A stretch of DNA of 5,633 bases from an uncultured Desulfobulbaceae bacterium (GTDB taxonomy: Bacteria > Desulfobacterota > Desulfobulbia > Desulfobulbales > BM004), in assembly GCA_947258675.1 (NCBI GenBank), contig CAMYJP010000149.1:1-5633 (forward strand), written 5' to 3'. The translations under genes were made by a program, and so were the position numbers. The notes beneath the pieces were generated by a model. The model worked only from the letters and a program-made list of their open reading frames with translations. It was not told the DNA's origin and did no database searches. This document shows positions 1 through 5,633 of this stretch, in pieces. How positions within the stretch are numbered: the stretch's first letter is position 1; every line of letters begins with the position of its first letter.

Positions 1-691
1 GCGGGACATGGGTAACATATTCCCAGGTCAAATTCGGCAGCGGCACTGTAGGGATGTTCATCTTGAAACCCAACTCCTCAAAAGGAACACCGGAAATATA
101 CATCCAGGCCGTACCACCAGCCTCTTCCTGCCCGTAAATATGATTGACATATTTGCCTGAACTTCTGCTTATCCGTGCCTTAGCCTCGCCTAAGACTGCT
201 TCATGATCACCATAAAACATGGTGTCGGTAGGACAGACCTTGATGCAGGACGGAATCAAACCATCCTTAATACGCTCGGAACAGAAACTGCACTTCTGCA
301 CAGCAGGCAATGCAGATTCCCACTCGTACTTTGGTATATGAAAGGGGCAGGCAATCATACAGTAACGACAGCCTATACATCGCTCATACTCATAAACAAC
401 CGGCCCTGCATCTGTCTTTTTCAAGGCAGTAACCGGACACACTGAAGCGCAGGCCGGTTCTTTACAATGCAAACACTGATTTTTCACAAAACTCCAAACT
501 GGCGCCTCTTTTTTGTCCTGCTCATAAAATTGGATATTGGTATATGTATCTGAATTCAGTTTTACCGGGTTTGTGTAATCACCTTTAAATTCCGTTTCCC
601 TTGCCTTACGCTCATTCCATTCTTTACAGGAAACCTGGCAACCCCGACAACCTATGCAACGCGTTAAATCGACTAATACTGCTTTTGCCAT
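1..691 (-). CDS. fdnH: Formate dehydrogenase iron-sulfur (beta) subunit, FdnH-like, 3' end cut by window edge
   Basis: This is the electron-transfer subunit of a membrane-bound formate dehydrogenase. It takes electrons from the molybdenum/selenocysteine subunit and passes them to a membrane partner. The frame is open from ATG at 691 to the left edge, giving 230 residues without a stop. I count 16 cysteines in four ferredoxin-type groups: C12/15/18/22 (CIGCRGCQVSC), C73/76/81/85 (CLHCKEPACASVC), C105/108/111/115 (CIGCRYCMIAC) and C134/137/149/153. This is the standard four-[4Fe-4S] pattern of the FdnH/HybA/DmsB family. The N-terminus is shorter than E. coli FdnH, starting only 11 residues before the first Cys, and has no signal peptide; in this family the subunit is exported by riding with the Tat-bearing alpha subunit. 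E. coli FdnH ends in a membrane helix, but that part would lie beyond the edge, so anchoring cannot be judged. The start is supported by a strong ribosome site overlapping the stop of the upstream alpha gene, with 12 bases between the genes. Family assignment is secure; the exact name (fdnH versus fdoH or fdhB) is a convention. Confidence 0.95.
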   Translation of the reverse strand, partial: MAKAVLVDLTRCIGCRGCQVSCKEWNERKARETEFKGDYTNPVKLNSDTYTNIQFYEQDKKEAPVWSFVKNQCLHCKEPACASVCPVTALKKTDAGPVVYEYERCIGCRYCMIACPFHIPKYEWESALPAVQKCSFCSERIKDGLIPSCIKVCPTDTMFYGDHEAVLGEAKARISRSSGKYVNHIYGQEEAGGTAWMYISGVPFEELGFKMNIPTVPLPNLTWEYVTHVP

Positions 692-697
692 ATCTCA

Positions 698-705
698 CAC
701 CCCCT
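698..705 (-). promoter_or_regulatory. Ribosome binding site of the beta subunit, overlapping the alpha stop codon
   Basis: On the minus strand AGGGGGTG lies 6 bases before the ATG at 691, and its first two bases belong to the TAG stop of the alpha gene at 704-706. This tight arrangement points to one transcript and probable translational coupling, suiting two subunits made in equal amounts. Confidence 0.7.
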
Positions 706-3700
706 ATATTTTCTCGACGTTGACCATGAAAGCCTTTGTCTCAGGTATCATGGTATTAGCGTCGCCAATGGTTGGAGTGAGGAGATTTGCGGAATCCCCA
801 CCGCTGCCGCCTTCGGGATACTGCCAGCCAAAACACCATGGCAATCCCACCTGATGGACGGTTGACCCCATAACCTTAAAAGGCCTGAATCTGCCTGTGA
901 CCGCCGCAACAGCCCAGAGTTCACCACGACCTGATGTGACCTTGACCTTTTCACCGTTTTTGATACCCTTCTCTGCTGCCAGTTCTGTGCTCATTTCAAC
1001 AAAAACCTGGGGCATCATCTCCAGAAGCCAGGGTTGATGCCGGGTCATAACTCCGGTCTGCCAATGCTCAGTCACCCTGTATGTGGTAGCAACGAATGGA
1101 TATCTGGTATCGCAGGAATAAAAGACATCTTCATCTTTGCCCTCCTCGTGAAAAAGTTTGGAGGTGGGATTCACACGATGCGACTTATTCATGGGATTTT
1201 CCTGAATAGGACATTCAAGGGGCTCGTAATGCTCTGGAAACGGTCCGTCCGCCCGCCCGGGCCCGAATATATGGGCCACTCCGGCTGGTTTCATGATATA
1301 GGCTTTTTTACTCTTGGGATTATCAGAACCATCAGAATTTTTCAAAGGCGGCCAACCGCCGTCCGGTACATCGCCCTCCCATTTTTTGCCATTCCATTTG
1401 ATAACCGGCCGCTTCGGGTCCCAGGGTCTGCCGTATTCATCAACCGAGGCACGGTTATAAATAACCCTCCTGTTCACCGGCCAGCACCACGACCACTTGG
1501 GATACAACCCGGTGCCGGTTGGATCGTCTTGAGAACGTCTGGCCATCATATTGCCGCCTTCCGTATATGAATTACAATAGAGCCAATTGCCTGAGGAAGT
1601 CGAGCCGTCAGTCTGCAAATGGGCAAAACTCGGCACCAGGGTGCCTTTCTTACGAAGCTTGCCTTTGGTTACTGTATCCTTCAGAAAATAACCGTTAATT
1701 TCCTTGGCAATCAGATGGGTATCGACTTCAGTGATTTTGCCGTTGGTGTTTCTTTTACCGTAGCTCCAATCAAGTTTCACTACCGGGTCCGGATAGGTGC
1801 CGCCTTCTTGGTCGTAAAGTTTTTTGACTCTGAAGAACAATTCGTTAATTATTTCCGAATCAGGTAGCGACTGGCCCGCAGGTTCTTGGGCTTTGTATCG
1901 CCATTGCGCCCAACGCCCGGAGTTGGTAATAGACCCTTCTTTTTCCATGGAAGCACAACAGGGCAGGAAAAAAACTTCGGTTTTAATATCAGCGCTATTC
2001 ACCCCTGGCCCCCTCCAGAAGGAACCGGTTTCATTATCAAAGAGATTGACATTCACCATCCAGTCAAGTTCGGCCAGAGCCTTACGGACTTTGCTGGCAT
2101 TTGATCCGGAGCAGGTGGGATTCTGCCCCCAGGCAAAGAATCCCTTGAATTTGCCCTTCAGCATTTCATGGAAAATCATTAACCATGAGGCATTCTGACC
2201 ATCATCAAGCTTGGGCAGCCATGGATAGCCAAAATCGTTTGCTGCTGTTGCATTTTCTCCATAATGCGCTTTCAGCAAACTTACAGAGTACTTGGGATAA
2301 TTAGCCCACCAGTTGGCACTCAGTGGTTCGCTGGTTTTTGGCGTATATTTATCATTATATGCCTTGAGAGTCGGCTGCGAAGCCTTTGGGGTTTTTAAAT
2401 ACCCAGGCAGGATATGGAAGAGCAGACAATGATCGGTAGACCCTTGGACATTGCTTTCTCCACGCAAAGCATTTACCCCACCTCCTGCACGGCCGATATT
2501 GCCGAGCAGAAGCTGTACAATGGCCATGGCCCGAATATTCTGGGTTCCCACCGTATGTTGCGTCCAGCCCATGGCATACATGATAGTGGCAACTTTGTCA
2601 GGTTTGCCGGTGGAACCATATGTACCGTATACCGTTTGCAGCAGGTCTTTCGGTGTACCTGTAATAGCTGACACCGTATCGAGATCATAACGGGAATAAT
2701 GTTTCTTTAGAAGCTGAAACGCGCACGATGGATCCTTCATGGTGGGATCTTTCATGATTACGCCGTTACCATCCTTCTGGTAGGCCCAGGCCTTTTTATC
2801 GTATTTTCTTTTCTTGGGATCATAGCCGGAGAACACCCCGTCTAGTTCTCCCGGCATTTTAAAATCTCGATTTACCAGAAATGTTGCGTTGGTGTAGAGC
2901 CTTACATAATCTTTATGAAAGAGATTATTCTGCAGGATATAGTTTATCATTCCGCCGATAAAGGGAATATCAGCTCCTGAACGAATCGGTGCATAAAGAT
3001 CCGCCTTAGATGATGTACGGGTAAACCTGGGATCAACGCTGAGCAGGGTTGCCCCATTATCTTTTGCCTCCATTACCCATTTAAAGGAGATAGGATGATT
3101 TTCAGCAGCATTGCTGCCCATAATCAGGATGACATCGGCATTTCTGATATCAATCCAGTGATTGGTCATTGCACCGCGCCCGAACGACTCTGCCAGAGCC
3201 GCAACAGTAGCGGAGTGTCAGATGCGTGCCTGGTGTTCTATATAAACAAGTCCAAGGGAACGCATCCATTTCTGGAGGATATAGCATTCCTCATTGTCAA
3301 GGGCGGCACTGCCGACATGTGCCAAACCATCACATCGGTTTACTGTTTGACCCTTGTCATTCCGTTCGACAAAAGTTTCATCCCTTGTCTTTTTTATCCG
3401 CTTGGCAATTTCTTCAAAAGTCCAATCCCACTCAACTTCTTTCCATTCGGTAGCACCAGGTGCCCGATATTTTGGTTTTGTAACTCTGGCAGGATTATTA
3501 GCCATCTGATAGAGCGCAGCTCCTTTTGAACAAAGGGAACCACGATTTATAGGATGTTCTGCGTCACCCTCAATATTAACGACCTTTCCGTTTTTGGTGT
3601 GGACTATCATACCACAGCCCACTGCACAGTAAGGGCAAATGGTTGTGGTCACCTCCGCGCCCTTAGTACGATTTTCCCGCTCCCTGGCCTTCACTTCTTC

Positions 3701-3778
3701 AGGAGACAGGCCGATCACCGTACTGGCAACCGCCGATCCACCCGAGTACTTTAAAAAGTCTCTACGCGATATACCCAT
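704..3778 (-). CDS. fdnG: Selenocysteine-containing formate dehydrogenase catalytic (alpha) subunit, FdnG/FdoG type
   Basis: The enzyme oxidises formate to CO2 at a molybdenum (or tungsten) bis-pyranopterin guanine dinucleotide centre, probably on the periplasmic side. The gene must be read through the in-frame TGA at 3218-3220 as selenocysteine; a conventional gene finder would split it at this codon. Read through, it gives 1024 residues (E. coli FdnG is about 1015) with Sec187. Domains in order: a twin-arginine signal (SRRDFLK, residues 4-10) with a possible cleavage after VKA at 29-31; a [4Fe-4S] site C48-x2-C51-x3-C55-x27-C83 followed by K85, the conserved electron-relay lysine; then Sec187-His188 and the FGRGAMTNHW block; then the molybdopterin fold, including YAMGWTQHTVGTQNIR, AGGGVNALRG, NSGRWAQW and NRRVIYNRAS; and a C-terminal molydopterin-binding domain ending in AFMVNVEKI. 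These blocks match E. coli FdnG as I recall it nearly position by position. The start at 3778 was chosen over an ATG at 3805 because AGGAGGG lies 6 bases before it and the Tat motif then falls at the usual distance. The beta subunit follows after 12 bases. Expression would need SelA, SelB, SelC and SelD from elsewhere in the genome. Confidence 0.96.
3172..3217 (-). promoter_or_regulatory. Candidate bacterial SECIS hairpin directly after the UGA-Sec codon
   Basis: Selenocysteine insertion in bacteria needs an mRNA hairpin just 3' of the UGA, bound by SelB. In the 46 bases after the TGA I can pair an upper stem CGGCUCU/AGAGUCG (3195-3201 with 3185-3191, one G-U pair) closed by a GGC loop whose tip is 23-25 bases after the UGA. 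A lower stem pairs CACUCCGC (3210-3217) with GCGCGGUG (3172-3179), with one C-C mismatch and one U-G pair. Position and overall shape fit known SECIS elements. The apical sequence differs from E. coli fdhF and alternative pairings around GCUCU are possible, so the exact fold is uncertain. Confidence 0.6.
3218..3220 (-). other. In-frame TGA selenocysteine codon (Sec187)
   Basis: The minus-strand codon is TGA, between ATC (Ile) and CAC (His). In FdnG, FdoG and FdhF the catalytic Sec is followed by this same His. The reading frame is open on both sides with strong family similarity and no insertion or deletion is needed, so recoding rather than mutation explains it. The Sec selenium ligates the metal and is central to formate oxidation. 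Confidence 0.95.
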
Positions 3779-3784
3779 ACTGCA

Positions 3785-3791
3785 CCCTCCT
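3785..3791 (-). promoter_or_regulatory. Ribosome binding site that fixes the fdnG start
   Basis: AGGAGGG on the minus strand lies 6 bases before the ATG at 3778. An alternative in-frame ATG at 3805 would add nine residues (MTNVKGGCS) before the Tat motif, but the ribosome site would then lie inside the gene. The shorter start is preferred. Confidence 0.8.
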
Positions 3792-3865
3792 TTTACATTT
3801 GTCATTAATTGGTGAGCCAGTTGAAAAAAGTTGTGCTTTGTTACTTGCTGGCAGTACCCTATAAA

Positions 3866-3876
3866 ACCCTCCTTTT
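3866..3876 (-). repeat. Second Shine-Dalgarno-like 11-mer in the fdnG leader, copy of 3784-3794
   Basis: The minus-strand sequence AAAAGGAGGGT occurs here and again at 3784-3794, where it is the fdnG ribosome site. The upstream copy has no ATG, GTG or TTG at a suitable distance; the nearest candidate is a CTG about 14 bases on. It lies in the predicted 5' untranslated leader. It could be a standby ribosome site, a remnant of duplication or chance. Confidence 0.5.
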
Positions 3877-3882
3877 TATTTA

Positions 3883-3901
3883 GATAAACAAACTGTTTAT
3901 C
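3883..3901. repeat. Perfect palindrome GATAAACA-N3-TGTTTATC over the predicted transcription start
   Basis: Arms at 3883-3890 and 3894-3901 are exact inverted copies of 8 bp separated by 3 bp. The element abuts the -12 box of the sigma-54-type promoter and is centred about 2 bp before the predicted start near 3890. That position suits an operator for a dimeric DNA-binding protein that would block promoter opening. Because half lies upstream of the start, it is less likely to act as an RNA hairpin from this promoter. The regulator is unknown. Confidence 0.5.
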
Positions 3902-3916
3902 GCATAAAATGTGCCA
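3901..3916 (-). promoter_or_regulatory. Sigma-54 (-24/-12) type promoter for fdnGH
   Basis: The minus strand reads TGGCACATTTTATGCG. The -24 box TGGCAC matches the RpoN consensus perfectly, and the -12 box has the invariant GC with the correct spacing (the GG and GC doublets begin 12 bases apart), with TGC of the consensus TTGC present. Transcription would start about 12 bases downstream, near 3890, leaving a leader of about 112 bases. Such a promoter needs RpoN and an enhancer-binding activator; E. coli fdhF uses the same principle with FhlA. No competing sigma-70 promoter stood out. Confidence 0.65.
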
Positions 3917-4018
3917 TCTTGGCCGTATTTTAAAAAACCATTCTTATCAAATAGTTATGATGCATACCCATCCTAAATAAATACCGTAAAATAAAAAATA
4001 TAGAATAATCCCGAACTA

Positions 4019-4038
4019 ATTTAGAAAAAATTCTAAAT
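4019..4038. repeat. Inverted repeat ATTTAGAA-N4-TTCTAAAT, possible activator site
   Basis: Arms 4019-4026 and 4031-4038 are perfect 8-bp inverted copies with an AAAA spacer on the plus strand. The element is about 130-150 bp upstream of the predicted sigma-54 start, the typical place for an upstream activating sequence. Related T(C/T)CTAAA words occur at 3971-3977 and 4059-4065. On the minus strand the spacer becomes TTTT, but the stem is AT-rich and no T tract follows, so a terminator is unlikely. Confidence 0.4.
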
Positions 4039-4221
4039 CCCAATGAACATAAATATTTTCCTAAACTAAAATTGTCATAACCAGTATTTTCTGCCTAATA
4101 GGACCAGACAAGGAACTATCCCTTTGAAGATAAGCATAGAACTTCAAGCAGCGGGGCATTAAAACTTAAGAGAAAATAATACGAGATTTTTTAGATATTG
4201 CTGTCGAAATGATATCGTCTC

Positions 4222-4240
4222 ATCACTACAATGAAGTGAT
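4222..4240 (+). repeat. Small hairpin followed by a T run, downstream of mobB
   Basis: ATCACT (4222-4227) and AGTGAT (4235-4240) form a 6-bp stem with a 7-base loop, followed on the plus strand by AGGTTTTTCT. The T run is on the wrong side to terminate mobB, and no plus-strand gene is visible upstream. It may stop stray antisense transcription or be chance; the stem is short and GC-poor. Confidence 0.25.
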
Positions 4241-4289
4241 AGGTTTTTCTTATGGTAGCATTAAGATATGATTCAGTAATGTTATTTGA

Positions 4290-4778
4290 TCAGAAATTCA
4301 ACAACCATTCATCAAGGATATCCATAAACTTCTCTGCTCGCTCCGTGTCCCGCTGCAACACTGCCTTGATCTCCTTAATACCATCAGGCGGCTGTTCTTC
4401 TCCTTCGCTTAAAAGCCAGACTTTCGATATTGGCGTCTGTTTATGACCCTCAACGAGAATAAGATCATATTTCGAACCTATTTGCTTCAACAAACCCATC
4501 AAATCAGGTGAAGTGCTTTTATGCAGTCTGATCATTGTTTCTTCACCTTGAAGATACACATCGGCTCCAGCCTTGAAAAACCGATCGCTGTCCTTGCCTG
4601 ATCTATCGACATCAATACCATGGACATCATGTTTGATAACAGCTACTTTCAGATTCTTTGATAGAAGCTTGGGGATTAACGATTCAATAAGGGTTGTCTT
4701 ACCGGAACCGCTGAATCCGCAAATGCCAAAAGCTGGCAAATTCTTTATTGCTTCAATAGTTGATTCATTATCTTTCAT
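4290..4778 (-). CDS. mobB: Molybdopterin-guanine dinucleotide biosynthesis adaptor protein MobB
   Basis: MobB is a cytoplasmic P-loop GTPase that assists MobA when GMP is added to molybdopterin, producing the guanine dinucleotide cofactor used by DMSO-reductase-family enzymes such as formate dehydrogenase. The 162-residue protein, close to the usual bacterial MobB length of about 165-175, shows a Walker A motif GFSGSGKT at 21-28, the family block VIKHDVHGIDVD at 47-58 followed by GKDSDRFFKAGAD at 61-73, and a Walker B-like strand DLILVEGHK at 105-113. The start at 4778 is fixed by an in-frame TGA 18 bases upstream; GAGGTG at 4790-4795 is the likely ribosome site, at a rather long 11-base spacing. 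It begins 32 bases after the stop of the dacB-like gene, so the two are probably cotranscribed, and it precedes the selenoenzyme that would use its product. No mobA is in the window. The family call is confident. Confidence 0.93.
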   Translation of the reverse strand: MKDNESTIEAIKNLPAFGICGFSGSGKTTLIESLIPKLLSKNLKVAVIKHDVHGIDVDRSGKDSDRFFKAGADVYLQGEETMIRLHKSTSPDLMGLLKQIGSKYDLILVEGHKQTPISKVWLLSEGEEQPPDGIKEIKAVLQRDTERAEKFMDILDEWLLNF

Positions 4779-4810
4779 AGCAGTTTCTTCACCTCATAAG
4801 ATTTCTATAA

Positions 4811-5633
4811 TTAATCCTTGGCATATTCCCGCTGATAAAGTTGTTCAAGAAGTATGAGCAGCCTGTCCCTGGTATTATTCTTTTGATTCAAAATCAAAAC
4901 AAAACTGTCCAGCCTTGAATCGTTTATAAAATAACCGGCAAAGGAAAACACTCCCTTGAGAGTGCCGGACTTGACGAGCTCTACATATCCTGCATTGTCG
5001 ACCCTCGGTAAAAGAAAACCATGCGGCTTAAATTTTTCAAGAATAGCCATCATTGCATTCGTTGTTGTTCGATTGCTGCGGGAAAGCCCAGAGCCCTCAA
5101 ACACTTTAATATCTGTCTCTGAAAGTCCGATCTGCTCTACAAGAAATTCCCGGATAACTCTTCTACCTTTTTCCCAGGTAGCTGGAAATCCTAATCGCTC
5201 AGCTCCTGTTGCTAAAAAAAGCTGATTTGCAACGAAGTTGTTAGAATAAAGCATGAGCTGCTCAATGATTTTCTCGAGACTTGTATTGGATCTGTGGTTG
5301 TAAAAATAATTCAAGCCATCAGGTACCCTACCCCGCCTGATTACCCCCTCACCCCGAATTTTTTTCTCCCGCTGTATCGCCCGGAACAATTCTCCTGCTG
5401 CTCTCGAAATTATATCCTCCTTGCCATCCACATCAGCTGCAATATTGATTCGATGCTTGCCAGGAGATAAATCTTTACCAAGATTGCTCATTAATGGCAG
5501 CGAGGGGGTTTGCGGTTCTGCTGATCGTACACTTCCATCCGGATTTTTTATCAAGTAAACAGTATTAAAATTAACTGCTAAAGCCGAATTCCCGGCATCA
5601 TAGGGATTAAGGCTGTTGCCCGAGCCGTCAGCT
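4811..5633 (-). CDS. dacB: D-alanyl-D-alanine carboxypeptidase/endopeptidase, PBP4 (S13) family, 5' end cut by window edge
   Basis: Enzymes of this family trim peptidoglycan in the periplasm by cutting the terminal D-Ala or peptide cross-bridges, using an active-site serine. The frame is open from the right edge to TAA at 4811-4813, giving 273 C-terminal residues. Visible S13 marks are NPYDAGNSALAVNFN near the right edge, aligning with the core after the catalytic SxxK; the second motif SNN (5237-5245, within YSNNFVANQL); the EGSGLSR block; and the third motif KSGT (4961-4972), in the sequence KSGTLKGVFSFAGYF, where most family members have KTG. The SxxK motif and any signal peptide lie outside the window. 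An apparent start near 5554 is only a TTG inside the gene: the frame continues upstream with family-like sequence. It is probably the first visible gene of a dacB-mobB transcription unit. Its link to formate metabolism looks positional rather than functional. The S13 family is well supported; carboxypeptidase versus endopeptidase activity cannot be told. Confidence 0.88.
   Translation of the reverse strand, partial: ADGSGNSLNPYDAGNSALAVNFNTVYLIKNPDGSVRSAEPQTPSLPLMSNLGKDLSPGKHRINIAADVDGKEDIISRAAGELFRAIQREKKIRGEGVIRRGRVPDGLNYFYNHRSNTSLEKIIEQLMLYSNNFVANQLFLATGAERLGFPATWEKGRRVIREFLVEQIGLSETDIKVFEGSGLSRSNRTTTNAMMAILEKFKPHGFLLPRVDNAGYVELVKSGTLKGVFSFAGYFINDSRLDSFVLILNQKNNTRDRLLILLEQLYQREYAKD

Larger units (their letters stand above)
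3779..4289. other. AT-rich intergenic control region between mobB and fdnG
   Basis: About 510 bases with no convincing gene on either strand. Near fdnG it holds a sigma-54-type promoter, a palindrome over the predicted start of transcription, a second ribosome-site-like 11-mer and the true ribosome site. Further upstream is an 8-bp-arm inverted repeat with nearby T(C/T)CTAAA copies. Close to mobB there is a small hairpin at 4222-4240. I see no strong intrinsic terminator for mobB on the minus strand, so some read-through from dacB-mobB into fdnG is possible. Base composition is much richer in A and T than the flanking genes, as expected of a regulatory spacer. Confidence 0.7.

Noticed and set aside
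1034..2198. Several plus-strand open frames opposite fdnG (for example 1034-1570 and 1824-2198)
   Set aside because: They are antisense to a strongly conserved gene, resemble no family I recognise and lack convincing ribosome sites. They are shadows.
704..3169. A separate 821-residue molybdopterin oxidoreductase starting at the ATG at 3169
   Set aside because: The ATG is the Met of the conserved GRGAMTNHW block inside FdnG. It has no ribosome site, and the frame is continuous with the N-terminal half except for the Sec codon.
3218..3220. Nonsense mutation or pseudogene in the formate dehydrogenase alpha gene
   Set aside because: The TGA falls at the known Sec position with the following His conserved and a hairpin behind it, and the rest of the frame is intact.
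3779..3805. Translation start of fdnG at the upstream in-frame ATG (3805)
   Set aside because: It lacks a ribosome site of its own and would place the AGGAGGG of the downstream ATG inside the coding region; the Tat motif fits the shorter start.
4124..4147. Hairpin TTGAAG-N12-CTTCAA as a terminator of mobB
   Set aside because: The stem is only 6 bp with a long loop, and no T tract follows on the minus strand.
4252..4446. Plus-strand small ORF overlapping the end of mobB
   Set aside because: Most of it is antisense to mobB, its translation is low-complexity shadow sequence, and no clear ribosome site precedes it.
5552..5554. TTG start of the dacB-like gene
   Set aside because: The frame continues to the right edge with S13-like sequence (NPYDAGNSALAVNFN), and the catalytic SxxK must lie further upstream, so this is an internal Leu codon.

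Overview
The window carries four protein genes, all on the minus strand. Read in the direction of transcription (right to left) they are: the C-terminal part of an S13-family D-Ala-D-Ala carboxypeptidase (dacB-like, cut by the right edge); mobB, the GTP-binding partner in molybdenum-cofactor maturation; an AT-rich regulatory gap of about 510 bases; a selenocysteine-containing formate dehydrogenase catalytic subunit of the FdnG/FdoG type; and its four-cluster iron-sulfur subunit (FdnH-like, cut by the left edge).

The central point is that the formate dehydrogenase alpha gene is one reading frame interrupted by a single in-frame TGA at 3218-3220. The codon sits exactly where the family has its catalytic selenocysteine: it is preceded by QARI and followed by a His and by FGRGAMTNHW. 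A hairpin that could serve as the SECIS element follows it at once. The full protein is 1024 residues with Sec at 187. It has a twin-arginine signal, one [4Fe-4S] motif and the full molybdopterin-binding fold. With the beta subunit it would form a periplasm-facing, membrane-bound formate:quinone or formate:cytochrome oxidoreductase. The membrane subunit would be expected just beyond the left edge.

The gap upstream holds a good sigma-54 (-24/-12) promoter match, a perfect 8-bp-arm palindrome centred on the predicted transcription start, and a second 8-bp-arm inverted repeat about 130-150 bp upstream, where an enhancer-binding activator would bind. It also contains a duplicated Shine-Dalgarno-like 11-mer with no start codon behind it. 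MobB fits the same theme, because the alpha subunit needs a guanylated molybdopterin cofactor. The dacB and mobB genes lie 32 bp apart and probably share a transcript.

The organism is an anaerobic or facultative Gram-negative bacterium with selenocysteine and Tat machinery. The mix of a sigma-54-type promoter, an FdnG-type selenoenzyme and a compact PBP4-like protein suggests a sulfate reducer or related Desulfobacterota (former Deltaproteobacteria). That placement is inference from general resemblance, not from a search. I see no mobile element, CRISPR array, tRNA or rRNA, and no clear sign of a wholly new system. The most novel material is the control region at 3779-4080.
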